A stretch of 64,000 nt of DNA from SIG653 sp045577455. Its GTDB lineage: Bacteria > Bacillota > Clostridia > Oscillospirales > CAG-382. Positions 14,873 to 23,751 of the stretch are shown here, one piece after another. The position numbers and the translations under genes are program-made. The stretch spans positions 5,100 through 69,099 of the forward strand of contig JAZNIJ010000191.1 in NCBI GenBank assembly GCA_045577455.1, given 5' to 3'. How positions within the stretch are numbered: position 1 is the stretch's first letter; every line of letters begins with the position of its first letter. Under the pieces are notes generated by a model. The model did not search any database. It was not told the DNA's origin and saw nothing but the letters and a program-made list of their open reading frames with translations.

Positions 14873-17035
14873 ATTCTTTCCAGATAATGCCCCACGAATA
14901 GTTTTTCTCTGCATCTCTGAAAGAGAATAAATGTCCATAATCTCATCATCAAGTTCTTCATATAGGCCACTAATGTTTTCGTTCGATTTCATTATGTGGT
15001 CTACTTTTTTTATAATACCACTCTGTTTTTCAGTACTAACCATAGGTATCGGTAACGATTCTATGTGTGATCTCAGTAACTTAACGGAATTGTATTTTTT
15101 GTTTATAAAGTAGGCTGCTACACTAGAATTCAAAATGGCTAAAACATACTTGATATTCATACCTTCAATTTGAGGTATTAAGATGTTACAACTGTTCAAT
15201 GAAAGAGTTTGCTTAATGTCATACGCAAAAACAGGAACCTCGGCAATGAATCTATACAATAACTTTTCTTCCGCTCTATACATTTCGGTTGGCGCAACCT
15301 GCTGGAATTTTTCAGGAGCAAACTGAATATAATTATCGGTTTCTTTCATAGCATATCTAAAAATATTGCTACCTTTTAGAACGACTTCCATTCCATCTTT
15401 TTTTTCATTTGTAATATACTCCTTATTGTTACCGGTAACAATTCCCAATGCAAACTTAGCGTTATTTGCAAGATATTTAGCGTTTTGTACTGAACTAATC
15501 ACTCGCAAACAATCGTATTCTTCATCACTCATATTAAAAGAGAACGATGTTGCATTTATATCTCTGTTTTCATTAATAACGAATTCTTTATTATCCAGTT
15601 CAATTCTGCAACCTTTCGTTTCTCCGCAGCAACCTTTCTGAATGCCTAAGATGATTGCAGGACATTGCACTCCCGAAAAAGCATTTCCCAAGTAACTCAC
15701 AAATTTAAACGCCGTGTTTTTTACAATAAGTTCTCTTGCCTGCTGATGTGAGTTTACACTTAAAATCGCTTCTGGCAATACGTATGCTAAGCACCCATTT
15801 TCTTCGAGCATTGCCATTCCTTTTTCAATAAACAAATCGTATGACTCCATACCTTTGCTTTTAGCCGTAGTATAATTAGCAGCAAGATAAGCGGTTTCTT
15901 CTTTGCTAAAATCATATCCCCAAGGTGGATTGCCCAATACTACAGAGAACTTACGAGAAAAAGTATTAGAAAGGGTATCGCCACAAACAAATTGAGAATA
16001 CAACTGCTCTCTAGTAATGCTGTTATCAAGTAAGAACATATTGATTCGTGTAATTAGAATACTAATTTCATCTATGTCTTGACCATAAAGATTATCAATC
16101 TCCACACCGTTTCCAACAAGACCGATAAGAAAATTTCCTGTTCCGCAACAAGGATCACACAACGTCTTGTTTTGAGTATTAACACAGTGTTTTAAATTGC
16201 AAATAAGCGTATTAACCGTTTTTTCGGGTGTGTAATATACACCAGTTTGTTTACGATGGCTTAAATCTCGAAGAGAAATATATGCAAATCCCAAAGTATC
16301 TTCCAAGGGAACTAACTGTACTTTGCTATCCAAAGCAGTTTGAATATTTGTTAATGTGATTTTGGATATATCAATATTTCCAAGTAAGTCTTTAATCAAA
16401 CCATTGAATACATCATTATTTGTAATATCACTTTTTCCCTCTAGCAACAAATAATCTGATACAACCACCCCTCCGCTTTGTTGATACAATTGTATAGCGA
16501 ATTTAGCAAGAATCACTCTCAATTCAGCTTCTGTAATTTGCTTGCAAGAATTCAAAATGACTTCAACCATTTCACGATTGTGGTTGCTTTTTATGTAATC
16601 TTTATATAGCTCTTTACCGCTTACACTTTTTTTATTCCTACGACTTTTCAATCGGTTATCTTTTCCACTTTTAATTTCTGCGATAAGTGATTCAATATAC
16701 TTCTTGTCAAATGTTTCACCGTCGGACTCAATCACTAGTTTCCCAAGTCTAACCCAATTTTTAACAGTTGCTTGAGAAATAGAGAGTAACTCACAAACCT
16801 GAGAAATGCTTAATTTTTCATCCTCAATTTTATAAATATCATCAAATAGCGACAATTGATTTTCTAGAACTTTGCTTTTTCTTCGTGCATCAGTGGGCTT
16901 TGGAGCATTAGCAGGAATTAACCATACGCCTCCCATTCTATTAGCTCCTTCAATACGTCCCTGTTCACATAAAAGTTGGACTCGTCTTTTTGATATATTA
17001 AATTTTTCTGCAGCATCAGAAACTGATATATACAT
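14855..17035 (-). CDS. N6-adenine DNA methyltransferase with N-terminal HTH domains
   Basis: 726 residues from ATG 17035. A GTG-containing GAGGTG ribosome site lies between this and an upstream in-frame ATG at 17053, so the inner start is preferred. Residues 1-50 (SVSDAAEKFNISKRRVQLLCEQGRI) and about 80-120 (SISQVCELLSISQATVKNWVRLGKL) are two excisionase/MerR-like helix-turn-helix units. The catalytic part follows: GVYYTPEKTVNTLI, motif I DPCCGTGNFLIG, motif IV NPPWGYDFS, and a C-terminal target-recognition region. It methylates adenine to protect host DNA. The HTH units may let it repress its own promoter. It is convergent with the nuclease genes. Confidence 0.85.
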   Translation of the reverse strand: MYISVSDAAEKFNISKRRVQLLCEQGRIEGANRMGGVWLIPANAPKPTDARRKSKVLENQLSLFDDIYKIEDEKLSISQVCELLSISQATVKNWVRLGKLVIESDGETFDKKYIESLIAEIKSGKDNRLKSRRNKKSVSGKELYKDYIKSNHNREMVEVILNSCKQITEAELRVILAKFAIQLYQQSGGVVVSDYLLLEGKSDITNNDVFNGLIKDLLGNIDISKITLTNIQTALDSKVQLVPLEDTLGFAYISLRDLSHRKQTGVYYTPEKTVNTLICNLKHCVNTQNKTLCDPCCGTGNFLIGLVGNGVEIDNLYGQDIDEISILITRINMFLLDNSITREQLYSQFVCGDTLSNTFSRKFSVVLGNPPWGYDFSKEETAYLAANYTTAKSKGMESYDLFIEKGMAMLEENGCLAYVLPEAILSVNSHQQARELIVKNTAFKFVSYLGNAFSGVQCPAIILGIQKGCCGETKGCRIELDNKEFVINENRDINATSFSFNMSDEEYDCLRVISSVQNAKYLANNAKFALGIVTGNNKEYITNEKKDGMEVVLKGSNIFRYAMKETDNYIQFAPEKFQQVAPTEMYRAEEKLLYRFIAEVPVFAYDIKQTLSLNSCNILIPQIEGMNIKYVLAILNSSVAAYFINKKYNSVKLLRSHIESLPIPMVSTEKQSGIIKKVDHIMKSNENISGLYEELDDEIMDIYSLSEMQRKTIRGALSGKNLFLFK

Positions 17036-17071
17036 AATAAACACCTCACACATCGTCTATTCAATGATTTA

Positions 17072-17100
17072 ATTATACTCTTTTGTACGAACAATGTCAA
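17072..17100 (-). promoter_or_regulatory. Methylase promoter (perfect consensus)
   Basis: On the minus strand TTGACA (17100-17095), exactly 17 bases, TATAAT (17077-17072). The full sigma-A consensus lies 37 bases before the methylase start, which would ensure early protective methylation after transfer. Confidence 0.85.
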
Positions 17101-17380
17101 TATCATTAATGTTATAATTTAAAACATCATCTTATCCCTTCCCTGCTATTTTCATTTAATTTTTTTGCCGTTTTCGGCAAAAAAATAAATGGATTATCTT
17201 GACTTTTTCTTCTTGACAGTATATGTTATGTTGGGCGTTAAAGAATTCTTGCTTGATAAAGACAGTTTAGAAGCATAATACAACTTTTCATGGGATGGTT
17301 TTTGCCATCCCTTTTAGTTACACATAAAGAGGTCCATCCTTGTTATAGGACAGACCTCTTTTGTTACATAATTCAATTGT
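17101..17380. other. Intergenic stretch with hairpins
   Basis: No gene. A perfect palindrome TTTTTTGCCG-TTTT-CGGCAAAAAA is at 17161-17184. GGGATGG/CCATCCC (17292-17311) with TTTTAG, and AAAGAGGTC/GACCTCTTT (17326-17361) with TTGTTA, look like two successive forward-facing terminators, although no forward gene ends here. They may close a short unannotated transcript, or end pckA read-through on the other strand. Confidence 0.5.
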
Positions 17381-17625
17381 ACTGCATCATTAAAACACAG
17401 AGTTACCGACTTATTTGCGCTGTATTAAAACACATAGTTACGATTTATAGTACCGCATTAAAGCACAGAGTTACTGACTTAATCGCACTATATTAAAACA
17501 CAGCGAAACCGATTTAATCGCACCGCATTAAAACACAGTAAAAACGACTTAATCGTACTGCATTAAAACACATAGTTACGATTTATAGTACCGCATTCTC
17601 AAGATACAGCGATATTGATTTTAAT
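17380..17625. repeat. Degenerate tandem repeat downstream of pckA
   Basis: About seven copies of a 33-35 base unit centred on GCATTAAAACACAGAGTTAC followed by GACTTAATCGCAC. Copies differ by several bases and two are nearly identical (17411-17443 and 17559-17591). It lies just beyond the pckA stop codon at 17639. Confidence 0.85.
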
Positions 17626-17638
17626 ACCTACGCTGGGC

Positions 17639-19243
17639 TTATGCCTTTGGGCCTGCTTCAACGAGTGCTTTACCTGCTTCGTTGCCTGTATACTTAACGA
17701 AGTTCTTTGTGAATCTGGATGCAAGGTCTTTTGCCTTTGTTTCCCATTCAGAAGCATCTGCATAAGTATCACGAGGATCAAGAATTGCAGGGTTTACACC
17801 GGGAAGAGCTGTTGGAACTTCAAGGTTGAAGTATGGAATTGTTTTGGTTTCTGCCTTAAGGATTGAACCGTCAAGGATAGCATCGATAATTCCACGAGTA
17901 TCTTTGATGGAGATTCTCTTGCCTGTGCCGTTCCAGCCGGTGTTTACAAGGTATGCCTTTGCGCCACTCTTTTCCATCTTCTTAACGAGTTCTTCAGCAT
18001 ATTTTGTTGGATGAAGCTCTAAGAATGCCTGACCAAAGCAAGCGGAGAATGTTGGAGTTGGTTCTGTAATTCCGCGTTCTGTACCTGCGAGCTTGGATGT
18101 GAAACCGGAAAGGAAGTAATATTTTGCCTGTTCAGGTGTGAGGATTGAAACAGGAGGAAGAACACCGAAAGCATCAGCAGAAAGGAAGATTACATTCTTT
18201 GCATCGGGAGCTGCGGAAACGGGACGAACAATCTTTTCGATGTGCTGGATAGGATAAGAAACACGGGTATTTTCTGTTACAGAGCCATCTGCGAAGTTGC
18301 AAATGCCGTTTTCATCAACAGTAACATTTTCAAGGAGTGCATTGCGTTTAATTGCTCTGTAGATATCGGGTTCGGATTCTTTATCAAGGTTGATAACCTT
18401 TGCATAGCAACCGCCTTCAAAGTTGAATACACCCTTGTCATCCCAGCCGTGTTCGTCATCACCGATAAGGAGACGTTTGGGGTCTGTTGAAAGAGTTGTT
18501 TTACCTGTTCCTGAAAGACCGAAGAACAATGCTGTGTTTTCACCGTTCATATCTGTGTTAGCAGAGCAGTGCATGGAAGCCATACCCTTAAGAGGGAGGT
18601 AATAGTTCATCATAGAGAACATACCTTTCTTCATTTCACCGCCATACCATGTGTTAAGAATAACCTGTTCACGGGATGTGATGTTGAAAACAACTGCTGT
18701 TTCGGAATTGAGACCGAGTTCTTTGAAGTTTTCTACCTTTGCTTTTGAAGCGTTGTAGCAAACGAAATCGGGTTCAAAGTTTGCAAGTTCTTCTTCAGAA
18801 GGGTTGATAAACATATTCTTAACGAAATGTGCCTGCCATGCCACTTCCATAATGAATCTGATAGCCATGCGTGTATCAGCATTTGCGCCGCAGAAAACAT
18901 CAACAACATAGAGTTTCTTGTTTGAAAGCTCTTTAACTGCAAGGTCTTTCAATGCTTTCCATGTTTCCTCTGAACAAGGATGGTTATCATTTTTAAATTC
19001 ATCAGATGTCCACCAAACTGTGTCTTTGGAGTTTTCATCCATAACAATGAACTTATCCTTAGGTGAACGGCCTGTGTAGATACCTGTCATAACATTAACT
19101 GCACCAAGCTCTGTTACCTGACCTTTTTCATATCCTTCCAAAGAAGGGTCTGTTTCTGCAACGAACAAATCTTCATAAGAAGGGTTATGAATAACTTCTG
19201 TTGCGCCAGTGATACCGTATTTTGCTAAATCCAAAACTTTCAT
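17639..19243 (-). CDS. pckA: Phosphoenolpyruvate carboxykinase (ATP)
   Basis: 534 residues, the usual length for ATP-dependent PEPCK. It carries the kinase P-loop GLSGTGKTTLS, the metal-binding GDDEHGWDDKGVFNFEGGC block, and RSPKDKF near the N-terminus. The start is taken at ATG 19243 because AAGG lies 10 bases before it; an ATG nine bases upstream overlaps that site. In succinate producers the enzyme runs toward oxaloacetate: PEP + CO2 + ADP -> oxaloacetate + ATP. It is the last gene of the 19-gene cluster, 90 bases after the exporter, and provides the entry step of the reductive branch. The cytosol is the expected location. Confidence 0.96.
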   Translation of the reverse strand: MKVLDLAKYGITGATEVIHNPSYEDLFVAETDPSLEGYEKGQVTELGAVNVMTGIYTGRSPKDKFIVMDENSKDTVWWTSDEFKNDNHPCSEETWKALKDLAVKELSNKKLYVVDVFCGANADTRMAIRFIMEVAWQAHFVKNMFINPSEEELANFEPDFVCYNASKAKVENFKELGLNSETAVVFNITSREQVILNTWYGGEMKKGMFSMMNYYLPLKGMASMHCSANTDMNGENTALFFGLSGTGKTTLSTDPKRLLIGDDEHGWDDKGVFNFEGGCYAKVINLDKESEPDIYRAIKRNALLENVTVDENGICNFADGSVTENTRVSYPIQHIEKIVRPVSAAPDAKNVIFLSADAFGVLPPVSILTPEQAKYYFLSGFTSKLAGTERGITEPTPTFSACFGQAFLELHPTKYAEELVKKMEKSGAKAYLVNTGWNGTGKRISIKDTRGIIDAILDGSILKAETKTIPYFNLEVPTALPGVNPAILDPRDTYADASEWETKAKDLASRFTKNFVKYTGNEAGKALVEAGPKA

Positions 19244-19259
19244 TTTTTTCATCCTTACT

Positions 19260-19299
19260 ATTTTTTATTTTTTATTTTTTATTTTTTATTTTTATTTTT
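19260..19299. repeat. Homopolymer-like AT repeat in pckA leader
   Basis: Five successive A-T(5-6) units (ATTTTTT) between the exporter and pckA. On the transcribed strand it is an A-rich leader just upstream of the pckA ribosome site. Length variation by slippage is likely. Confidence 0.8.
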
Positions 19300-19333
19300 G
19301 TGTTAAACGTATGCTTTTACAGCATATTTTGCT

Positions 19334-20596
19334 TTAAAGCAATATAATTAAGAACTGGGAAACCAAAACAACTGCAATAAGTGCCACAGGGTATGTTGCG
19401 GCATAAGCTGCTGCAACATCTTCTGTTCCTGCTGTTGAGATAAGAGTTCCCAAAGCAGGTGTGCTTGTCATACCGCCTGTAAGCGAGCCCAAGTTATTAA
19501 GAAGGGACAACTTAAGCACGTATTTTGCAAAGAAGAAACCGATAATCATTGGAAGTATTGTCATGATTATACCGTATACAAAATACATTGGGTCGAAGTT
19601 TGCAACGAATTCTGCACCGCCCGGGATACCTGCACCAACAAGGAACAATACCAATCCCAACTCTCTGAACAGCTTCAATGTGCTCTGAGAAGGCATTATA
19701 TCAACTGCACCAATTCTTCCGAAATGACCTAAAATCAAACTAACAAGCAAGCAACCGCCTGTTGTTGTGAGGGAAAAACAAGTTCCATCGAGTCCATCTG
19801 CGGAAAGAGGAATTTTTATCTGACCGATAAATGCTCCCAAAACTGCTGCAAGCGAAAAAGCGGCAATTCCCATATGGTCAAGCTGAAAAAGTTTTTTTAC
19901 AGAAGTTTTCTTTTCTTCTTCTGTTTTGATAACCAGCTTTGCTCTTTCCACTGCCATATCTGCCTTCATAATTTTAGGCACAAGCTGAACAAAAAGAACC
20001 ACACCGATAACACCGAAGATATAAGCTATACCGTGTCCTACAGATACAAGACCTGTATACTGCTCTGCAACAGTTGCTTTAGCGGCTGAGAAAGCAGGGG
20101 TTGATGTGAGTGAGCCCGAAAGCAAGCCAACTATCATAGCAACAAATCCGTCTTGCTCTTTGATACTTGCACCGTAACCGAAAACTTCGCCCATACCTAT
20201 ACAAGCAGCAGCGGCAAGTCCGCCCGCCACGATAACTATAAGACCAATAAGAACATATGATTTGAAGTTTTTCTTGAAGTTTCCGAAGAATTTAGGGCCT
20301 GCTATATATCCTACAGAAGTTACAAAAAGAATCAAACCCAAGCTCTCAACTATTGAAAGACCTGTCTCAAAGTTATATGGCTTTGTTGAAAAATCGAATA
20401 CAAGCCCCGTTGTTTCGTTTACACTGAAAAACAAAGCTCCGCAAGCAAGGGCAATAATAAATACGCCTGCATCTCCGAGAGAGATACCTTTTATTGTTAT
20501 TCTTCCGAAAGCATATCCAAGGAAAAGAACAGAGAAAATAACAACCAAAAGGGTTGAAACATTGCTTATGGAGATAACTCCATTAAATAAACTCAT
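19334..20596 (-). CDS. AspT/AAE-family membrane exporter, probable succinate exporter
   Basis: 420 residues, about ten membrane helices in two similar halves, e.g. GLLSGSLTSTPAFSAAKATV near 155 and GSLTGGMTSTPALGTLIS near 385. The duplicated G-SLT-x-TPA motif is the signature of the aspartate:alanine exchanger (AspT/YidE) family. Family members are usually about 550 residues with a central TrkA_C (RCK) region, and this one has only a short central loop. SucE1 of Corynebacterium glutamicum, a succinate exporter, belongs to this family. Placed between fumarate reductase and PEPCK genes, it most likely exports succinate. Start ATG with GAGGTG 8 bases upstream. Confidence 0.8.
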   Translation of the reverse strand: MSLFNGVISISNVSTLLVVIFSVLFLGYAFGRITIKGISLGDAGVFIIALACGALFFSVNETTGLVFDFSTKPYNFETGLSIVESLGLILFVTSVGYIAGPKFFGNFKKNFKSYVLIGLIVIVAGGLAAAACIGMGEVFGYGASIKEQDGFVAMIVGLLSGSLTSTPAFSAAKATVAEQYTGLVSVGHGIAYIFGVIGVVLFVQLVPKIMKADMAVERAKLVIKTEEEKKTSVKKLFQLDHMGIAAFSLAAVLGAFIGQIKIPLSADGLDGTCFSLTTTGGCLLVSLILGHFGRIGAVDIMPSQSTLKLFRELGLVLFLVGAGIPGGAEFVANFDPMYFVYGIIMTILPMIIGFFFAKYVLKLSLLNNLGSLTGGMTSTPALGTLISTAGTEDVAAAYAATYPVALIAVVLVSQFLIILL

Positions 20597-20618
20597 CTGA
20601 ATTGCACCTCTTTCCTAA

Positions 20619-22217
20619 TTAAACCTTTCTCGCATAATCAGGAAGAAGCATAGGAGAAACCATATCTGTTTCAATTCCTGCTTTGGAAATTTCGTTTTCG
20701 AATTTTTCTACATGGGAAAGTGTGAGCTTGCCCACATTTGTATTTTTAGCTTTAGCTGCAGCATTTTTGCCTGCGCTTCTGCCGAAAACAATAATATCAA
20801 GAAGTGAGTTACCCATAAGTCTGTTTTTACCGTGGATGCCTCCAACGGCTTCGCCTGCAACAAACAAATTGTTGATATTTGTTGTCATACAGTCATCTGT
20901 TATATCAAGTCCACCGTTTTGGTAGTGAAGTGTGGGGAATACAAGAATTGGTTCTTTTCTGATATCTATGCCATATTTCTCAAACATTCTCCACATAGCA
21001 GGGATTCTCTTCATAATTGTTCCCTCTCCACCGATTTTTTCAATCATTGGAGTATCAAGCCAAACGCCCTTACCGTTTCCGCAATCGATACCGTTATCAC
21101 GCTCAGTACATTCACGGATAATAGAAGCGGCTGTTACATCACGAGTCTCCAGTGGATGCATGAAAACTTCACCGTTTTTATTAACTAACTTTGCACCGAG
21201 AGAACGAACTTTTTCAGTTACAAGCGCACCGAAAATCTGTTCTGGGAATGCAGTGCCTGTTGGATGGTACTGAAGTGTTTCCGCATAAAGGAGCTTTGCA
21301 CCTGCTCTGTAACCGAGAACAAGACCGTCTGCTGTTGCGCCGTAATGGTTGGATGTTGGGAAGCCCTGATAATGCATTCTTCCTGCACCACCTGTTGCAA
21401 TAACAACAGTTTTTGCCTTTGCAACGAGCAATTCTTTCGTTTCCATATTCATAAGAACTGCACCAGCTGCATTTCCGTTTTCGTCAAGAATAAGCTCAAT
21501 TGCGGCTGTGAAATCTATAACAGGAATTTTACGGTTAAGAACTTCATCACGGAGAGTTCTCATAATTTCTGCACCTGAATAGTCCTTTGCAGCGTGCATA
21601 CGCTTACGGGAAGTGCCGCCACCGTGAGTTGTTACCATTGTTCCGTCTTCTTCTTTATCAAACTCAACGCCCAATGATGAAAGCCATTGAATTGCCTCTG
21701 GAGCATCGCAAACCAGCTTCTTAAGAAGCTCTCTCTTTGCGGCAAAATGTCCACCGCCAAAAGCATCAACAAAGTGGATAGCAGGAGAATCATTTGGCTT
21801 ATCTGCTGCCTGAATTCCGCCTTCTGCCATCATTGTGTTTGCATCACCCATACGGAGCTTTGTTACCAACATAACATCAGCACCTGCTTCGTGTGCCTCA
21901 ATTGCCGCAGAAGCACCTGAACCGCCTCCACCAATAACAAGAACATCTGTTTCATAATCGGGTTTATCAAGGCAAACGCTGTCAGCAGAAATACGGCTGT
22001 GTGCCTGAAGGAGAGCTGCAAGCTCCTTTGGAACTTTATCTCCCTTGTTTGGCCCTATTGTAAGAACTGAAAATTCATCTGCTTTATAATCGGGATGGAA
22101 GGAAGAAAGCACCTTTTCCTTTTGCTCTGCTGTCATACGAGCAGGTTCCATAGCAATATTTTTTTCTCTTGCTGCTTCAACAAGAGCAAGTGATTCTTGA
22201 AACTTTTCAGAATACAT
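20619..22217 (-). CDS. frdA: Fumarate reductase flavoprotein subunit (soluble, non-covalent FAD)
   Basis: 532 residues from ATG 22217, with GGAGGAGG upstream. An unusual N-terminal extension of about 88 residues precedes the FAD fold (VLVIGGGGSGASAA near 93-105). Conserved active-site positions of the succinate dehydrogenase/fumarate reductase family are present: HPTGT (318), RDV (359, proton-shuttle Arg), LHYQNGG (431) and GKNRLMGNSL (R466). The position of the His that binds FAD covalently in membrane enzymes is Asn127 in ANTMMAEGG, so FAD should be non-covalent. There is no signal peptide and no anchor gene. It reduces fumarate to succinate with electrons from FrdB. The gene starts 13 bases after the frdB stop. 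Confidence 0.9.
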   Translation of the reverse strand: MYSEKFQESLALVEAAREKNIAMEPARMTAEQKEKVLSSFHPDYKADEFSVLTIGPNKGDKVPKELAALLQAHSRISADSVCLDKPDYETDVLVIGGGGSGASAAIEAHEAGADVMLVTKLRMGDANTMMAEGGIQAADKPNDSPAIHFVDAFGGGHFAAKRELLKKLVCDAPEAIQWLSSLGVEFDKEEDGTMVTTHGGGTSRKRMHAAKDYSGAEIMRTLRDEVLNRKIPVIDFTAAIELILDENGNAAGAVLMNMETKELLVAKAKTVVIATGGAGRMHYQGFPTSNHYGATADGLVLGYRAGAKLLYAETLQYHPTGTAFPEQIFGALVTEKVRSLGAKLVNKNGEVFMHPLETRDVTAASIIRECTERDNGIDCGNGKGVWLDTPMIEKIGGEGTIMKRIPAMWRMFEKYGIDIRKEPILVFPTLHYQNGGLDITDDCMTTNINNLFVAGEAVGGIHGKNRLMGNSLLDIIVFGRSAGKNAAAKAKNTNVGKLTLSHVEKFENEISKAGIETDMVSPMLLPDYARKV

Positions 22218-22230
22218 ATTAACCTCCTCC

Positions 22231-22905
22231 TTACTTCTCGATATCACGTGTGTTATAGAGTTCTTTCATTTCGTCAATGGGTTTCTGCATAAGTGCCTCT
22301 ATAAGCTGGTTGAAATCACCGTTTTTAATTTCTTTAACACGGTCTTCAAGGTGGCCGCAACCAGGAGCTAAATACTTACCGTTAATTCTTCTTGCAAGCA
22401 TTGCAACCTGAGGATGAGAAATTCCTGCAGGGCATCTTGAAGAACAAACACCGCACATAACGCAGTCGAATGACTCCTCGGCACATTTTTCATAATCGCC
22501 ACGCTGTGCATATGCTATATACTGCATAACATTAAGTCCCTGTGTACACGCTTTTGTACAAGCATTACAGCCGATACAAGCATAAACCTCAGGATAGAGC
22601 TGCATCATAACTGTTTCGTTAACAGGAATCTTGTTGATATCATAAACCTCTTTAACAAGTGGGAAGAAGGGCAATGTTGCGATATACATATTTTCTTCAA
22701 CCTTTGTCTGGCAAGCAAGGCAAGCGTGTAATTCTTTATCGCCCTTGATACGGTAAATAGTTGCACAAGCACCGCAAAATCCGTTTCTGCATCCGCAACC
22801 ACGAACAAGTTGATATCCTGCATATTCCATTGCAGTCATAATGGTAAGATTTTCGGGAACTTCGTATTTTTTACCGAAAAGAAATATATTTACTGTCTTT
22901 TCCAT
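22231..22905 (-). CDS. frdB: Fumarate reductase iron-sulfur subunit
   Basis: 224 residues, AAAGGAG site. The N-terminal [2Fe-2S] ferredoxin fold has C39-RNGF-C44-GA-C47 and a fourth Cys at 62 or 65. The C-terminal part has C110-IG-C-NA-C-TKA-C120 and C148-VM-C-GV-C-SSR-C158-P, two CxxCxxCxxxC clusters like SdhB/FrdB and the N-terminal part of methanogen thiol:fumarate reductase TfrB. TfrB also has C-terminal cysteine-rich (CCG) domains, which are missing here. A separate HdrB with such domains is encoded upstream in the operon. The subunit would carry electrons from the Hdr/Flx proteins to FrdA. Confidence 0.87.
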   Translation of the reverse strand: MEKTVNIFLFGKKYEVPENLTIMTAMEYAGYQLVRGCGCRNGFCGACATIYRIKGDKELHACLACQTKVEENMYIATLPFFPLVKEVYDINKIPVNETVMMQLYPEVYACIGCNACTKACTQGLNVMQYIAYAQRGDYEKCAEESFDCVMCGVCSSRCPAGISHPQVAMLARRINGKYLAPGCGHLEDRVKEIKNGDFNQLIEALMQKPIDEMKELYNTRDIEK

Positions 22906-22917
22906 ATGTTTTCTCCT

Positions 22918-23751
22918 TTAATATTCGCTGGGAAGCTCTTCAAGCTCATCGCATCTGAATACGGGGCCGTCTTTGCAAACATATTTTGCACCAACATTGC
23001 ATCTTCCGCATTTTCCAACACCGCATTTCATTCTGAGTTCAAGTGTTGTATATACCTGTGTTTTGTCAAAACCAAGTGAAATAAGACCTTCAAGGGTGAA
23101 TTTAATCATAATTGGAGGTCCGCAAAGCACTGCGGTTTTATTTGTGTCAAAACCAAGCTCTTTAACATAGTTTGGAACAAATCCAACATGGCCGTCCCAA
23201 TCGGGCTGAGGATTATCTATTGTAAGATGCACATTAACCCCTGCATCGTTTGACCATTCCTCTATTATTTCCTTATAATCAAGCAAATCTGCCTTACTGC
23301 GAGAACCGTAAACAATATCAATATCACCGTAACGGTCACGATAATGACGGCAATAGTTTATAACAGAGCGTAAGGGAGCAAGACCAACACCACCTGCAAT
23401 AAACAACAGGTTTTTGCCTGCAAACACATCATCAACAGGGAACGGATTGCCGTATGGCCCTCTGATTGTTATCTGCTGACCAACTTCTGCCTGATGAAGC
23501 CACTCTGTTACGCATCCGCATTTCTTTATGGAAAACTCCATATACTCTGTATTTGTTGGTGATGAAGTTATTGAAAACATTGCTTCACCAACACCGGGGA
23601 TTGAAAGCATTGCACACTGACCGGGACGATGGTCAAACGCCTTTTTTCCATCCAATGTTACAATTCTGAAGGTTTTGATGTCGGGAGTGTCTATTCTTAC
23701 ATCTGTGATAATACCAATGGTTGGAATTAAAGTATCTGTTATATTATTCAC
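22918..23751 (-). CDS. flxA: FlxA-like FAD/NAD(P)H-binding oxidoreductase
   Basis: 277 residues from GTG 23751, chosen because GGAGG lies eight bases upstream; a TTG at 23766 would overlap that site. The start overlaps the preceding stop by eight bases. FAD domain with RPGQCAMLSIPG, then a nucleotide-binding domain with LLFIAGGVGLAPLRS and CGPPIMI, and a [2Fe-2S] motif MKCGVGKCGRCNVG...YVC as in PyrK and sulfite reductase subunit B. This is the build of FlxA of FlxABCD-HdrABC, which oxidises NADH and feeds the Hdr complex. It is likely the NADH entry point. Confidence 0.85.
   Translation of the reverse strand: MNNITDTLIPTIGIITDVRIDTPDIKTFRIVTLDGKKAFDHRPGQCAMLSIPGVGEAMFSITSSPTNTEYMEFSIKKCGCVTEWLHQAEVGQQITIRGPYGNPFPVDDVFAGKNLLFIAGGVGLAPLRSVINYCRHYRDRYGDIDIVYGSRSKADLLDYKEIIEEWSNDAGVNVHLTIDNPQPDWDGHVGFVPNYVKELGFDTNKTAVLCGPPIMIKFTLEGLISLGFDKTQVYTTLELRMKCGVGKCGRCNVGAKYVCKDGPVFRCDELEELPSEY

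Noticed and set aside
17161..17184. Perfect palindrome as terminator
   Set aside because: The T tract precedes and the A tract follows the stem on both strands, so the RNA has no U tail after the hairpin.
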